This document shows positions 49,628 through 60,335 of a stretch of DNA of 64,000 nt, one piece after another (position 1 is the stretch's first letter; every line of letters begins with the position of its first letter). Location of the stretch: contig NC_014228.1 in assembly GCF_000252955.1 (NCBI RefSeq), positions 558,001 to 622,000 on the forward strand, given 5' to 3'. A program made the translations under genes and the position numbers. This DNA comes from Xenorhabdus nematophila ATCC 19061 (lineage in GTDB: Bacteria > Pseudomonadota > Gammaproteobacteria > Enterobacterales > Enterobacteriaceae). The notes below the pieces were generated by a model. It ran no database searches, was not told where the DNA came from, and was given only the letters and a program-made list of their open reading frames with translations.

Positions 49628-50506
49628 ATGGATTTTACAGGAAAGATACCGCCTTTGAATACGTTGCGCGCCTTCGCGATCTCTGGACGTCAGGGAAGTT
49701 TTCGTGCCGCTGCCGATGAAATGTGTGTGACTCAGGGTGCCGTCGCACAGCAGGTCAGATCACTGGAACAACATCTCGGCATTGCGTTATTTCATCGCCA
49801 GCCGCGTGGTTTGGTGTTGACGCCTTCCGGAGCGGCTTATCTTAGGGACGTAACTCGAGCATTCGATATTCTGACAGAATCGACAAGCAGACTACTGGCC
49901 CAGCCAAATACGGTAACAATCAGTGTAACTCCGACTTTTGCGGCTAAACTCCTTATACCGCGCCTGGCAGAATTCCATGCGGAGCTTCCGGAAGTCGGGC
50001 TACGTACTGTCGCGACAGAGGCTTTATCAAATTTCGATCGAGACCAGGTGGACATTGCGATACGGTTGACGCACATGCCATTTCCTTCCGAGCTGGAAAC
50101 AACGCTATTATTCAATCAGGAACTCGTTGTGGTTGCGAGCCCACATCTCGTGGGAGGGCTCACGCTTCCCTTGAGTATCAAGCAACTTCAAACGTTGCCG
50201 CTTCTTCACGATGCGCAGAATTACTGGCCTTTCTTTTTGCAATCGGAGGAGAAGCAATCCGGCTCTGCATTTAATCTGACAGCCCTGGCTCTGGATGCTG
50301 CGTTGGCGGGACAGGGAGTGGCTGTAGCATGCAGAGCTTTTGTGGCTGCGGATATTGATGCTGGCCGACTGCTACAGGTGATGGACATCACCAAAACGTT
50401 GGCATCCAGTTACTTCCTTGTTTGCAAGCGCGCACCGGCCCAGAGAGAAATCGTGCGTTCAGTGTGGGATTGGTGTGTGAAACGATTGTGCCCACCATTT
50501 CATTAG
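49628..50506 (+). CDS. LysR-family regulator (GcvA-like)
   Basis: The 292 residues start with LysR helix-turn-helix TLRAFAISGRQGSFRAAADEMCVTQGAVAQQV (in parts), followed by a periplasmic-binding-fold effector domain. It is divergently placed against the SDR-oxidase operon with about 100 bp between, the usual layout for a LysR protein controlling its neighbours; it probably regulates them in response to their substrate. Confidence 0.92.
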   Translation: MDFTGKIPPLNTLRAFAISGRQGSFRAAADEMCVTQGAVAQQVRSLEQHLGIALFHRQPRGLVLTPSGAAYLRDVTRAFDILTESTSRLLAQPNTVTISVTPTFAAKLLIPRLAEFHAELPEVGLRTVATEALSNFDRDQVDIAIRLTHMPFPSELETTLLFNQELVVVASPHLVGGLTLPLSIKQLQTLPLLHDAQNYWPFFLQSEEKQSGSAFNLTALALDAALAGQGVAVACRAFVAADIDAGRLLQVMDITKTLASSYFLVCKRAPAQREIVRSVWDWCVKRLCPPFH

Positions 50507-50557
50507 GTTAAGTGGCTCTTTAAGCTCTAATGGCTATTGTCGATGACAATTATCCGG

Positions 50558-50715
50558 GGCACTGTTGCAAAGATCACTGCTCTGATAAACTTTGCTGCCA
50601 TTTTCGCCAGTAACGCTATCCATGAATGTATTTTTTCAACGCGACATTATTCTGTGGGCGGTACGCTGGTACTGCAAATATGGCATCAGCTATCGTGAAC
50701 TGCAGGAGATGCTGG
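50558..50715 (+). mobile_element. IS26/IS15-like left-end fragment, cut by IS6 copy 2
   Basis: The end GGCACTGTTGCAAA (50558-50571) is the IS26-type terminal repeat. From the ATG at 50622 the frame reads QRDIILWAVRWYCKYGISYR then ELQEML, the IS26-type transposase N-terminus, and is cut after about 31 codons at 50715 by the next element. The remainder is not found on the other side, so this is a true truncation, not a simple insertion. Confidence 0.88.
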
Positions 50716-51525
50716 GGTTCTGTCGCATTAACAGAGAAAATCTGAGTCAATGTGGGGTTGGTTGTATTTTATGCAGCTAATCGGTAAAACATTTCTGCCG
50801 GTGACAATGCCTTATCTTCTGATTGTGAGTATTGTCCTTTACGTAGCATCGAAACGAGCTCTATCCCCGCTAAAATCGTTTGGGCCCGGCGAAACGATTT
50901 AAAGCCTAACATCGACCGTATCCGACGTTTGATATTGCGGTGATCTTGCTCAATGCGGTTATTCAGGTATTTATTTTGCCGGATTTCAATCCCCTGCTGA
51001 GGCTCACCTTCCGCATTGAGGAGGGTGAGCGCGGCGGTATTGGCCCCACTTTTAGCGATAGTCACGACGGCGGGTCTGCCGTGCTGGCGTATCGCTTTAC
51101 GGAAAAAACGCCGGGCTGCCGTTGCATCGCGGCGAGCGGTCAGCAGGAAGTCAATCGTCTGACCGTCGGTATCGACCGCCCGGTAAAGGTATTTCCACTG
51201 ACCTTTCACTTTGATGTCCGTTTCATCCATTCGCCACCGGGAGCCAACGGGCTTTTTGCAAGGTCGGAAAGCCTTGCCGAGCAGGGGCACCAAACGTAAC
51301 ACCCAGCGATGTATCGTGGCATGGTCGACCCCAATGTCACGCTCTGCCATCATCTCTTCGAGATTGCGCAGACTCAAGGCATAAGCGAGGTACCCACGAA
51401 CACATTGGGCAATGATATCGACAGGATAATGCAGACGTTTGAACGCTTTTCGGATAAGGGACATCACTCTGGACTCGCTCAAAAACAGGGAAGCTTACCT
51501 GATGACCGCTTAATGCGACAGAACC
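50716..51525 (-). mobile_element. IS6-family element, copy 2 (810 bp, inverted)
   Basis: Same ends (GGTTCTGTCGCATTAA) and length as copy 1 but opposite orientation. Flanking octamers GATGCTGG and GATATTGT differ from each other and from those of copy 1 in either orientation, so no target duplication survives. The two copies bracket the LysR/SDR/oxidase cassette. Confidence 0.93.
50769..51464 (-). CDS. IS6-family transposase, copy 2, same Asp-to-Ala change
   Basis: The encoded protein is identical to copy 1, including Ala137 in place of the second catalytic Asp. Identity extends to the other reading frames that can be compared, so the DNA copies are identical or nearly so. That indicates recent duplication or ongoing gene conversion. 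Confidence 0.9.
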   Translation of the reverse strand: MSLIRKAFKRLHYPVDIIAQCVRGYLAYALSLRNLEEMMAERDIGVDHATIHRWVLRLVPLLGKAFRPCKKPVGSRWRMDETDIKVKGQWKYLYRAVDTDGQTIDFLLTARRDATAARRFFRKAIRQHGRPAVVTIAKSGANTAALTLLNAEGEPQQGIEIRQNKYLNNRIEQDHRNIKRRIRSMLGFKSFRRAQTILAGIELVSMLRKGQYSQSEDKALSPAEMFYRLAA

Positions 51526-51636
51526 GATATTGTCGCGTCTAATATGTCCCAAGGTGAAATAGCTCTATTTACGGAACTTTGCCATCGTGCCGCCGATATT
51601 TTGTATGCCCAAACCCCATTTCGTGATGAGGATTGA
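51526..51636 (+). pseudogene. C-terminal fragment of an unidentified gene beside IS6 copy 2
   Basis: An open frame of 36 codons runs from the element's edge to a TGA at 51634 and reads like a protein end (GEIALFTELCHRAADILYAQ). The pattern resembles the last helices of MarR-type regulators, but this is a guess. It has no start and was probably truncated by the IS-mediated event. Confidence 0.4.
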
Positions 51637-51674
51637 GCGGTTACGGCTTTCGTTATGCAAGCAGCAACGTCAAG

Positions 51675-52463
51675 TTAATGGGGTATGGTATTATGTTCAG
51701 GGCGCTTAAACACCCATTGATCCCCTTTAGAGAGGGATTCATCAAAAGCATACCCTTCCAGATTGAAACCAACCAGATGTGCCGGATCGGTCAGTTTATT
51801 CTGAATGATAAAACGACTCATCAATCCACGGGCTTTTTTGGCATAAAAGCTAATGACTTTGTACTTGCCATTTTTTTCATCCAGAAAAACAGGTTTGATC
51901 ATTCTGGCTGCCAGCTTTTTAGTATTAACTGACTTGAAATATTCATCCGATGCCAGATTAACCAGAATATCATCGCCCTGCTGCTCCAGCGCGGCATTCA
52001 AATTTTCAGTAATGCGATCACCCCAAAACTTATACAGATCTTTACCACGGGAATTTTCCAGTTTAATGCCCATTTCCAAGCGATAAGGTTGCATCAGATC
52101 AAGAGGACGCAAAACACCATACAAGCCAGACAGCATTCTCAAATGAACCTGAGCGAAATCAAAGTCGCTGGCGGAGAAAGTTTCTGCTTCCATCCCCGTA
52201 TAAACATCGCCTTTAAATGCCAGAATCGCCTGACGGGCATTTTCCGGCGTAAAATGAGGTTGCCATTCACCAAAGCGAGCAGCATTTAAACCTGCCAACT
52301 TATCACTAATACTCATCAGGCGACTGATTTGCGCGGGTGTTAATGTCCGGCAGATATCAATTAATTGCTGAGATTCTTCCAGCAATTCAGGCTGGCTGTA
52401 TTTTTCTGTTGCGAGCGGACTTTCATAATCGAGGGTTTTTGCAGGTGAAATGGTAATAAGCAT
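51675..52463 (-). CDS. yaaA: Peroxide stress resistance protein YaaA
   Basis: DUF328/UPF0246 protein that lowers intracellular iron damage during peroxide stress. The 262 residues (E. coli 258) begin [18 protein letters not shown] and contain [20 protein letters not shown] and the C-terminal [11 protein letters not shown]. The position between thrC and talB is conserved in E. coli, apart from the foreign IS segment here. Confidence 0.95.
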   Translation of the reverse strand: MLITISPAKTLDYESPLATEKYSQPELLEESQQLIDICRTLTPAQISRLMSISDKLAGLNAARFGEWQPHFTPENARQAILAFKGDVYTGMEAETFSASDFDFAQVHLRMLSGLYGVLRPLDLMQPYRLEMGIKLENSRGKDLYKFWGDRITENLNAALEQQGDDILVNLASDEYFKSVNTKKLAARMIKPVFLDEKNGKYKVISFYAKKARGLMSRFIIQNKLTDPAHLVGFNLEGYAFDESLSKGDQWVFKRPEHNTIPH

Positions 52464-52647
52464 TGTTTTTTCCTAATTATTCTTTCCAGGAACTCAGACT
52501 TTCTCCACTTTAGCAAAAAAAGACGGAAAGAGGAGAATCTTAGCGATAGGATTTTCCTACCTTACAGTCGCGTCTGACCATGTTATTATCACGGGATGGC
52601 GAGGCAATGTTGCCAAAGATTTTACGTATAACGATGAGATATTAAAC

Positions 52648-53601
52648 ATGACCGATAAACTGTCTTCCCTGCGTAAACTGACTACCGTCGTAGCAGATAC
52701 CGGGGATATCGCGGCTATGAAACTGTATCAGCCGCAAGATGCGACCACCAACCCTTCCCTGATTTTGAATGCAGCTCAAATCCCGGAATATCGCCAACTG
52801 ATTGACGAAGCGGTTGAATGGGCACGTGGTCAGAGCGATTCCCGTGAGCAGCAAGTTATTGATGCCGGCGACAAATTGGCTGTTAATATTGGTCTGGAAA
52901 TCCTGAAACTGATCCCTGGCCGTATCTCCACAGAAGTTGACGCTCGTCTGTCTTATAACACCGAAGCAAGCGTTGCGAAAGCAAAACGCCTGATCAAGCT
53001 GTACAACGAAGCGGGTATCAGCAATGACCGCATCCTGATTAAACTGGCTTCTACATGGCAGGGTATCCGTGCCGCTGAGCAGCTGGAAAAAGAAGGCATC
53101 AACTGTAACCTGACCCTGCTGTTCTCTTTTGCTCAGGCTCGTGCTTGTGCAGAAGCGGGTGTTTTCCTGATTTCTCCATTCGTTGGCCGCATCCTCGACT
53201 GGTACAAAGCGAATGGTGACAAGAAAGAATTCGCCCCACATGAAGATCCGGGTGTGGTTTCTGTTTCTGAAATTTACCAATACTACAAAGAACACGGTTA
53301 CAACACTGTCGTCATGGGCGCAAGTTTCCGTAACTCTGGTGAAATTCTGGAACTGGCTGGCTGTGATCGCCTGACAATTTCTCCAGCCCTGCTGAAAGAG
53401 CTGTCAGAAGCAGAAGGTGAAGTCGAGCGTAAACTGGGTTATGAAGGTGAAATCAAAGCACGTCCGGCACCAATGACTGAAGCTGAGTTCTACTGGGAAC
53501 ACCATCAGGATGCAATGGCAACTGAAAAACTGGCGGAAGGTATCCGTAAGTTTGCAGTAGATCAGGGCAAACTTGAAAGCATGATCGCAGACCTGCTGTA
53601 A
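52648..53601 (+). CDS. talB: Transaldolase B
   Basis: Pentose-phosphate enzyme transferring dihydroxyacetone units between sugar phosphates. The 317 residues equal E. coli TalB; the Schiff-base Lys is in [14 protein letters not shown]. Strong codon bias indicates high expression. A strong terminator follows. Confidence 0.97.
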   Translation: MTDKLSSLRKLTTVVADTGDIAAMKLYQPQDATTNPSLILNAAQIPEYRQLIDEAVEWARGQSDSREQQVIDAGDKLAVNIGLEILKLIPGRISTEVDARLSYNTEASVAKAKRLIKLYNEAGISNDRILIKLASTWQGIRAAEQLEKEGINCNLTLLFSFAQARACAEAGVFLISPFVGRILDWYKANGDKKEFAPHEDPGVVSVSEIYQYYKEHGYNTVVMGASFRNSGEILELAGCDRLTISPALLKELSEAEGEVERKLGYEGEIKARPAPMTEAEFYWEHHQDAMATEKLAEGIRKFAVDQGKLESMIADLL

Positions 53602-53629
53602 TCCCAGGGAATACGCTATTTTTTCTGGC

Positions 53630-53664
53630 ACAAAGGCGACATAATGAGTCGCCTTTGTTTTTTA
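53630..53664 (+). terminator. talB terminator
   Basis: ACAAAGGCGAC/GTCGCCTTTGT stem with a 7-base loop followed by a T-run, between talB and mog. Confidence 0.92.
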
Positions 53665-53681
53665 TCGTTATTGAGGTTTAT

Positions 53682-54257
53682 ATGAATGTATTGCGCATTG
53701 GCCTCGTATCCGTTTCTGATCGGGCTTCAAGCGGTGTTTATCAGGACAAAGGGCTGCCCGCACTGGAAGTGTGGCTGGAAAAAACGATTACCACGCCTTT
53801 TAGGGTAGAAACCCGCCTGATCCCTGATGAGCAGCGCCTGATTGAACAAACCCTGTGCGAATTAGTTGATGAGCTGGGATGCCACTTGGTGCTGACCACA
53901 GGCGGAACCGGGCCAGCCCGTCGGGATGTAACACCGGATGCAACATTGGTAATTGCTGATCGTGAAATGCCCGGTTTTGGTGAACAGATGCGTCAAATCA
54001 GCCTTCAGTTTGTGCCAACAGCCATTTTGTCCCGGCAAGTCGGCGTGATCCGTAATCAGGCATTGATTCTGAATTTGCCCGGACAACCTAAAGCCATTGC
54101 AGAAACATTGGAGGGTTTGAAAGACGAAGAGGGCAAAGTGATCGTATCTGGCATTTTTGCCAGTGTTCCCTACTGCATCCAATTATTGGATGGTCCTTAT
54201 GTGGAAACCGACGAAACCGTTGTGGCTGCATTCAGGCCCAAAAGCGCCCGTCGTTAA
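53682..54257 (+). CDS. mog: Molybdopterin adenylyltransferase Mog
   Basis: Adenylates molybdopterin before molybdenum insertion. The ATG at 53682 after TTGAGG gives 191 residues (E. coli 195). The MoaB/Mog motif LTTGGTGPARRDVTPDAT and LILNLPGQPKAIAE are present. It follows talB as in E. coli. Confidence 0.95.
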   Translation: MNVLRIGLVSVSDRASSGVYQDKGLPALEVWLEKTITTPFRVETRLIPDEQRLIEQTLCELVDELGCHLVLTTGGTGPARRDVTPDATLVIADREMPGFGEQMRQISLQFVPTAILSRQVGVIRNQALILNLPGQPKAIAETLEGLKDEEGKVIVSGIFASVPYCIQLLDGPYVETDETVVAAFRPKSARR

Positions 54258-54784
54258 GATCCTCTCTCTTTTCTCCCTCTGTCGTTGAAGGCTCTGAGCA
54301 AGCTCAGAACCTTTGTGGGTAATCCGTTATACGGATTATCAACGCCTACTCGTCTGATAATACCAATTAAAATGCGTTTTTAAGGTTTCACTTCAACTTG
54401 CTCAACCAGACATTCAAGCAGTGTAAGGGCGATGGGGATTTCGCAGTACTTTGGCAATTTCTGCCATTAAAGACATCTGACTTATGCACGACGTCTCCAT
54501 TATCTGCTTGCCGGATAATGGTTATCACCTTATTGAACTTGTATGGTAATCGTGAGTCATTAAATAGGATTCTCATTCTCCTTTTCATTAACCCTTTGTC
54601 ACTTGCGACTAATACCACCCAAAGCAAATTTAAATGACATACCACAACAATAATTACATTTAAAAAATTGCAGAATAAATATCTTTTAATATAGCATAAA
54701 TCTTACTTTCATCTAATCCGAGCCCGACAGGATGATTGAGAATCACCATAAAAACCTTATCTTATAACTATAAATCGGTAACTT
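54258..54784. other. Spacer between mog and the MFS transporter
   Basis: About 530 bp. A hairpin at 54288-54314 probably ends mog. The rest is AT-rich; an 85-codon open frame on the minus strand (54388-54645) is not recognisable as a gene. Confidence 0.45.
54288..54314 (+). terminator. Probable mog terminator
   Basis: GGCTCTGAGC/GCTCAGAACC arms with a 2-base loop (one internal mismatch) followed by TTTGTGG, 30 bp after the stop; the T-run is short. Confidence 0.55.
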
Positions 54785-56056
54785 ATGTCACAACATCACA
54801 ATCGTTCGCTAAACAACCAGGATTATAAAACTCTGTTTTTAGCTGCTTTAGGCGGTGCTTTAGAGTTTTATGACTTTATTATCTTTGTCTTTTTTGCCAT
54901 TACACTTGGAGCACTGTTTTTCCCGGCGGACATACCCGAATGGCTCAGGCAACTGCAAACTTTTGGTATTTTTGCCGCAGGTTATCTGGCCCGGCCTTTA
55001 GGTGGGATCATCATGGCCCATTTTGGTGACTTATTCGGGCGCAAGAGAATGTTTTCACTTAGTATTTTCCTGATGGCCGTACCGACGCTGGCCATTGGAA
55101 TGCTACCTACCTATGATGCCATTGGCATTGCCGCTCCCCTGCTTCTTTTATTAATGCGTGTGCTGCAAGGGGCAGCAATTGGTGGGGAAATTCCCGGTGC
55201 ATGGGTCTTTGTGGCAGAACATGTTCCCCATAAACGCATTGGCTTTGCCTGCGGCATTCTGACGGCAGGCCTGACTCTGGGGATTCTATTTGGCTCTCTC
55301 GTCGCGACCATGATTACATCTGTTTATAGCAAGCAGGAAGTGTTGGACTGGGCATGGCGTCTCCCCTTCTTTCTGGGCGGAATCTTTGGCCTGTGTGCAA
55401 TGTACTTGCGCCGTTGGTTACACGAAACACCGGTCTTCAAAGAAATGCAGGCACGCAAGACACTGGCCGAAGAGTTACCTCTGAAATCCGTGATTTCAAA
55501 TCATAAACGCGCGATTACAATTTCCATGCTGCTGACATGGCTACTCTCCGCTGGCATCGTGGTCATTATCTTAATGGCTCCCACTTATATGCAAACCGTA
55601 TTTCATCTGGAACAATCACTTACCCTGAAAGCAAACAGCCTTGCGATCATCTCATTAGCCATTGGCTGTATTACCGTCGGGTATTTATGTGATAGATGGG
55701 GAGCGGGTATCGTGTTGGTCATCGGTTGTATTCTGTTGGCTACCACAAGCTGGATTTTCTATCATAAGATTGACCACGAACCACTCACACTATTCAGCAT
55801 TTATGCCATCACCGGGTTGTCTGTTGGCGTAATTGGCACCACTCCGTTTGTTATGGTCAAAAGCTACCCTCCAGAAGTACGGTTCAGCGGCATTTCATTT
55901 TCATACAATCTGGCCTATGCCATTTTTGGCGGCCTAACGCCGATCCTTGTTACCTTTCTACTGAAATATACTTCACTGGCACCCGCTTACTATATGGTGT
56001 CTTTATCGGCTATCGGTATCTTATTGGGGCTTCATTTGTGGAAAAAAGGCGTGTAG
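54785..56056 (+). CDS. MFS transporter, metabolite:H+ symporter (ProP/YhjE-like) family
   Basis: Inner-membrane secondary transporter of 423 residues with about 12 helices. The MHS-subfamily signatures are visible: ALGGALEFYDFIIFVFFA in helix 1, the loop HFGDLFGRKRMF between helices 2 and 3, and LLLLMRVLQGAAIGGEIPGA in helix 4. Relatives carry osmolytes, citrate, ketoglutarate or shikimate; nothing here identifies the substrate. It is not part of the E. coli mog-satP interval, so it is an addition. Confidence 0.88.
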   Translation: MSQHHNRSLNNQDYKTLFLAALGGALEFYDFIIFVFFAITLGALFFPADIPEWLRQLQTFGIFAAGYLARPLGGIIMAHFGDLFGRKRMFSLSIFLMAVPTLAIGMLPTYDAIGIAAPLLLLLMRVLQGAAIGGEIPGAWVFVAEHVPHKRIGFACGILTAGLTLGILFGSLVATMITSVYSKQEVLDWAWRLPFFLGGIFGLCAMYLRRWLHETPVFKEMQARKTLAEELPLKSVISNHKRAITISMLLTWLLSAGIVVIILMAPTYMQTVFHLEQSLTLKANSLAIISLAIGCITVGYLCDRWGAGIVLVIGCILLATTSWIFYHKIDHEPLTLFSIYAITGLSVGVIGTTPFVMVKSYPPEVRFSGISFSYNLAYAIFGGLTPILVTFLLKYTSLAPAYYMVSLSAIGILLGLHLWKKGV

Positions 56057-56137
56057 CAGGTAATGAAGAATAGGGGGCAATAACGGCTTCTTTTAAAGAA
56101 CAGGATGAGCATAAATACTCATCCTGCCTCAAAACGA

Positions 56138-56710
56138 TTATGCGTGCTTCACTTCACCAATCGGCAAAATAGTACGGCCGTATTGTTCATTCAGAACTTC
56201 AGCCATTGCCAGATAGAACGCACTCGCACCACAGATAACACCTTCAAAACCAGCAAAGGTCAAGATGCTGGCATTCCCCGTGATATTACCAATCGCCAGC
56301 AATGCGAACAGCAGGGTCAGGCTGGCAAAAACAAATTGCAGAGCGCGGTTAGCTTTCAGCGTACCAAAGAACATGAACAGGGTGAAAATTCCCCACAGAG
56401 CGAGGAAAACACCAAGGAATTCATGACGGGTTGCTTCAGCCAATCCCATTGTTGGCAGGAACAATAAACCAACCAGGCTCAACCAGAACATACCGTAAGA
56501 GGTAAATGCGGTTGCAGCAAAAGTATTTCCTTTTTTATACTCAAAAATGCCAGCCAGCACCTGAGCCAAACCACCATAAAAAATGCCCATGCTCAAGATG
56601 ACAGAGGTCAATGGAAAAAAACCTGCGTTGTGCAAATTCAACAAAATGGTTGTCATGCCAAAACCCATTAAACCCAATGGACCTGGGTTCGCCAACTTAT
56701 TAGAATTCAT
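56138..56710 (-). CDS. satP: Acetate/succinate:H+ symporter SatP (YaaH)
   Basis: Six-helix inner-membrane acetate/succinate carrier of the GPR1/FUN34/YaaH family. The ATG at 56710 after GGGGAAG gives 190 residues (E. coli 188). The family motif [23 protein letters not shown] is at the start, and [21 protein letters not shown] follows. The position between mog and dnaK is conserved. Confidence 0.95.
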   Translation of the reverse strand: MNSNKLANPGPLGLMGFGMTTILLNLHNAGFFPLTSVILSMGIFYGGLAQVLAGIFEYKKGNTFAATAFTSYGMFWLSLVGLLFLPTMGLAEATRHEFLGVFLALWGIFTLFMFFGTLKANRALQFVFASLTLLFALLAIGNITGNASILTFAGFEGVICGASAFYLAMAEVLNEQYGRTILPIGEVKHA

Positions 56711-56878
56711 ACTTCCCCTAGAAAATACAAACAAAACAAAATATCAAAAAATTTCTTGTGGCAACTTTCTGCGCCAAGAAAACATAAAAAGGCGGCGAAT
56801 CATAATGTGATGGCATCAACTAAACAATGGTCTGCGGAAAAAAATTTCACCAAATCTCAATTTTTTTTCAGTCTGCCC

Positions 56879-56907
56879 CTTGATGATGAGATGAATGACC
56901 CCATCTA
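56879..56907 (+). promoter_or_regulatory. Sigma-32 heat-shock promoter of dnaKJ
   Basis: CTTGATG (-35, within CCCCTTGATG) and CCCCATCTA (-10) are separated by 13 bp, nearly identical to the E. coli dnaK P1 promoter. It lies about 150 bp upstream of dnaK. RpoH, encoded in this window, is the expected sigma factor. Confidence 0.93.
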
Positions 56908-57060
56908 AGTCTCAACTACAGTTACTACCGATACTTCAACATTAGCTGAAAACATGAAATGAGGAATTTATGGCAATCCGTGCCATTGAAAAGAAAACAT
57001 TCATCCTCATATAGCTTAGTAACTTGACCGAATATATGAATTCTTTGTGGAGGCGTTTAG

Positions 57061-58971
57061 ATGGGTAAAATCATTGGTATCGACTTGGGAACTACCAACT
57101 CTTGTGTAGCAATTATGGACGGCACAACTGCTCGTGTGCTTGAAAACAGCGAAGGTGACCGTACCACACCTTCTATCATCGCATATACTCAGGATGGTGA
57201 AACTCTGGTTGGTCAACCAGCTAAACGTCAGGCTGTTACTAACCCGCAAAATACGTTGTTCGCCATCAAACGTTTGATTGGTCGTCGTTTCCAAGACGAA
57301 GAAGTTCAGCGTGACGAAGCTATCATGCCATACAAAATCATGGCTGCTGATAACGGCGATGCCTGGCTGGAAGTGAAAGGCCAGAAAATGGCACCCCCTC
57401 AGATTTCTGCTGAAGTTCTGAAAAAGATGAAGAAAACAGCAGAAGATTATCTGGGCGAACCTATTACCGAAGCGGTTATCACCGTTCCTGCATACTTCAA
57501 CGATGCTCAGCGTCAGGCAACTAAAGATGCCGGCCGTATCGCAGGTCTGGAAGTTAAGCGTATCATCAACGAACCTACCGCTGCTGCTCTGGCTTATGGT
57601 CTGGACAAAGAAGTCGGCAACCGTACTATCGCAGTTTATGACTTGGGTGGCGGTACTTTCGATATCTCTATCATCGAAATCGACGAAGTTGACGGTGAAA
57701 AAACGTATGAAGTTCTGGCAACCAACGGTGATACTCACTTGGGTGGTGAAGACTTTGACAGCCGCATGATCAAATATCTGGTTGACGAGTTCAAAAAAGA
57801 ACAAGGCATCGACCTGCGTAACGACCCACTGGCAATGCAGCGTCTGAAAGAAGCGGCAGAAAAAGCGAAAATTGAGCTTTCTTCTGCACAGCAGACTGAC
57901 GTTAACCTGCCATACATCACTGCAGATGCAACGGGTCCTAAGCACATGAACGTTAAAGTGACTCGTGCGAAACTGGAATCTTTGGTTGAAGATCTGGTTA
58001 AACGCTCTATCGAGCCACTGAAAGTCGCTCTGAATGACGCTGGCCTGTCTGTCTCTGACATCCAGGACGTGATTCTGGTTGGTGGTCAGACTCGTATGCC
58101 AATGGTACAGAAAGCGGTAGCAGAGTTCTTCGGCAAAGAGCCACGTAAAGACGTGAACCCGGATGAAGCAGTTGCTATGGGTGCAGCGGTTCAGGGCGGT
58201 GTACTGGCAGGTGACGTGAAAGACGTTCTGCTGCTGGACGTCACACCACTGTCTCTGGGTATCGAAACCATGGGCGGTGTCATGACTTCCCTGATTTCTA
58301 AGAACACCACTATCCCAACCAAGCATAGCCAAGTGTTCTCTACAGCCGAAGACAACCAATCCGCGGTCACTATCCACGTACTGCAAGGCGAGCGTAAACG
58401 TTCCGGCGATAACAAGTCCCTGGGGCAGTTCAACCTGGACGGCATTCAGCCAGCAATGCGCGGTACTCCACAGATCGAAGTCACTTTCGACATTGATGCT
58501 GACGGTATCCTGCACGTTTCTGCAAAAGACAAAAACTCTGGTCGTGAGCAGAACATCACCATCAAGGCATCTTCTGGTCTGAACGAAGAAGAAATCCAGC
58601 AGATGGTACGCGATGCTGAAGCAAACGCAGAAGCTGACCGCAAATTTGAAGAGCTGGTACAGGTTCGTAACCAAGCTGACCAACTGATCCACGGTACTCG
58701 TAAACAAGTTGAAGAAGCGGGCGACAAACTGACTGCTGACGAAAAAGCGACAATCGAAAAAGCAGCTTCTGAGCTGGAAACTGCGTCGAAAGGCGAAGAT
58801 AAAGCGGAAATCGAAGCGAAGATTCAGGTTTTGGTAGAAGCATCCCAGAAACTTCTGGAAATCGCACAGCAACAAGCTCAGGCGGGCGCTGCTGACGCAG
58901 GTGCAGGCAACGCGAAGAAAGAAGATGACGCTGTAGACGCTGAATTCGAAGAAGTTAAAGACAAAAAATAA
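57061..58971 (+). CDS. dnaK: Molecular chaperone DnaK (Hsp70)
   Basis: Cytosolic ATP-dependent chaperone; with DnaJ and GrpE it folds proteins and controls sigma-32. The 636 residues (E. coli 638) begin [20 protein letters not shown], contain [16 protein letters not shown] and the interdomain linker region [13 protein letters not shown], and end in the acidic [18 protein letters not shown] precedes the ATG. A 619-codon open frame on the opposite strand is a codon-bias shadow. Confidence 0.98.
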   Translation: MGKIIGIDLGTTNSCVAIMDGTTARVLENSEGDRTTPSIIAYTQDGETLVGQPAKRQAVTNPQNTLFAIKRLIGRRFQDEEVQRDEAIMPYKIMAADNGDAWLEVKGQKMAPPQISAEVLKKMKKTAEDYLGEPITEAVITVPAYFNDAQRQATKDAGRIAGLEVKRIINEPTAAALAYGLDKEVGNRTIAVYDLGGGTFDISIIEIDEVDGEKTYEVLATNGDTHLGGEDFDSRMIKYLVDEFKKEQGIDLRNDPLAMQRLKEAAEKAKIELSSAQQTDVNLPYITADATGPKHMNVKVTRAKLESLVEDLVKRSIEPLKVALNDAGLSVSDIQDVILVGGQTRMPMVQKAVAEFFGKEPRKDVNPDEAVAMGAAVQGGVLAGDVKDVLLLDVTPLSLGIETMGGVMTSLISKNTTIPTKHSQVFSTAEDNQSAVTIHVLQGERKRSGDNKSLGQFNLDGIQPAMRGTPQIEVTFDIDADGILHVSAKDKNSGREQNITIKASSGLNEEEIQQMVRDAEANAEADRKFEELVQVRNQADQLIHGTRKQVEEAGDKLTADEKATIEKAASELETASKGEDKAEIEAKIQVLVEASQKLLEIAQQQAQAGAADAGAGNAKKEDDAVDAEFEEVKDKK

Positions 58972-59084
58972 TAGCCCTTAGCGGGCAAGTAACAGAAAGT
59001 AACAGGGTGCCTGTTACTTGTTAACTGGCACGGGCGTTGAGGTAACTCCACGCCCGTGTGTGCGTGTTAAGGGTAAACAACATA

Positions 59085-60212
59085 ATGGCAAAAAAAGACT
59101 ATTACGAAGTTTTGGGAGTTTCCAAAACCGCAGACGAAAAAGAGATCAAAAAAGCCTATAAACGACTGGCAATGAAATATCATCCTGACCGTAATCAGGG
59201 TGATAAAGAAGCAGAAAGTAAATTCAAAGAGATTAAAGAAGCCTATGAGATCCTGACAGATGCTCAGAAGCGTGCTGCTTATGACCAATATGGTCATGCT
59301 GCCTTTGAACATGGCGGCATGGGTGGTGGTGCCGGTGGCGGAGCTGACTTTGGCGATATCTTTGGTGACGTTTTCGGAGATATTTTCGGTGGTGGCCGTC
59401 GTCAGCAGCGTGCAAGCCGCGGTTCAGACCTGCGTTACAATATGGAACTGACACTGGAAGAAGCTGTCCGTGGTGTGACCAAAGAGATCCGCATTCCTAC
59501 ACTGGAATCCTGTGATAGCTGCCACGGCAGCGGAGCGAAATCAGGCACAAGCCCAGAAACCTGCCCAACCTGTCGCGGTGCAGGTCAAGTGCAAATGCGC
59601 CAAGGATTCTTCGCGGTTCAGCAGCCTTGTCCTCAGTGTCATGGACGCGGAAAAATCATCAAAGATCCTTGCGGTAAATGTCATGGACACGGTCGTGTTG
59701 AAAAATACAAAACCCTGTCTGTTAAAATTCCGGCAGGCGTTGATACCGGTGATCGTATTCGCTTGGGTGGTGAAGGTGAAGCAGGCGAACATGGCGCCCC
59801 GGCGGGTGATTTGTATGTACAGGTTCAGGTCAAGACTCACCATATCTTCGAGCGTGATGGCAGCAACCTCTATTGTGAAGTCCCAATCAACTTCGCAACT
59901 GCGGCATTGGGTGGCGAAATTGAGGTCCCTACTCTTGATGGCCGTGTCAGCCTGAAAATCCCTGCGGAAACTCAGACTGCCAAGCTGTTCCGCATGAAAG
60001 GCAAAGGTGTTAAATCTGTCCGCGGCGGTGCACAAGGTGACTTGTTATGCCGTGTTGTCGTAGAAACACCGGTTAAACTGAACGAAGAGCAGAAAGAGCT
60101 GATGCGCAAATTGGGTGAATCTTTTGGCGGAAAAAGTGGTGAAAACAATAGCCCCCGCTCTAAAAGCTTCCTTGATGGCGTAAAGAAATTTTTTGATGAT
60201 CTGAGAAAGTAA
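59085..60212 (+). CDS. dnaJ: Co-chaperone DnaJ (Hsp40)
   Basis: Stimulates DnaK ATPase and delivers substrates. The ATG at 59085 gives 375 residues (E. coli 376). The J domain includes [13 protein letters not shown], the Gly/Phe-rich linker runs from about 75 to 110, and four zinc repeats read [24 protein letters not shown] and CGKCHGHG. It lies 113 bp after dnaK in the same operon. Confidence 0.97.
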   Translation: MAKKDYYEVLGVSKTADEKEIKKAYKRLAMKYHPDRNQGDKEAESKFKEIKEAYEILTDAQKRAAYDQYGHAAFEHGGMGGGAGGGADFGDIFGDVFGDIFGGGRRQQRASRGSDLRYNMELTLEEAVRGVTKEIRIPTLESCDSCHGSGAKSGTSPETCPTCRGAGQVQMRQGFFAVQQPCPQCHGRGKIIKDPCGKCHGHGRVEKYKTLSVKIPAGVDTGDRIRLGGEGEAGEHGAPAGDLYVQVQVKTHHIFERDGSNLYCEVPINFATAALGGEIEVPTLDGRVSLKIPAETQTAKLFRMKGKGVKSVRGGAQGDLLCRVVVETPVKLNEEQKELMRKLGESFGGKSGENNSPRSKSFLDGVKKFFDDLRK

Positions 60213-60335
60213 TTTAATGCTTTTGTAAGATCTTTTATAACATTCCCCTGAATATCTCTTTTAAGTTATGAATTAGCTTGCTAAGAATAAAAGGGGAATC
60301 GTTATATTTAATCAAACAAGCTGTTATTATCGTGT

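Noticed and set aside
47351..51525. Standard compound transposon generated by one transposition
   Set aside because: The outer flanks share no 8-bp duplication and an IS26-like fragment is trapped inside, so a single event does not explain it.
54388..54645. 85-codon minus-strand frame between mog and the MFS gene
   Set aside because: No ribosome site, low-quality composition, no known gene.
57016..58875. 619-codon open frame antisense to dnaK
   Set aside because: A shadow of the strongly biased dnaK codon usage, low complexity (Phe/Cys/Ser-rich), no family.
60241..60298. ATTCCCCT...AGGGGAAT arms after dnaJ as a terminator
   Set aside because: A loop of about 40 bases and no adjacent T-run; too weak to call.
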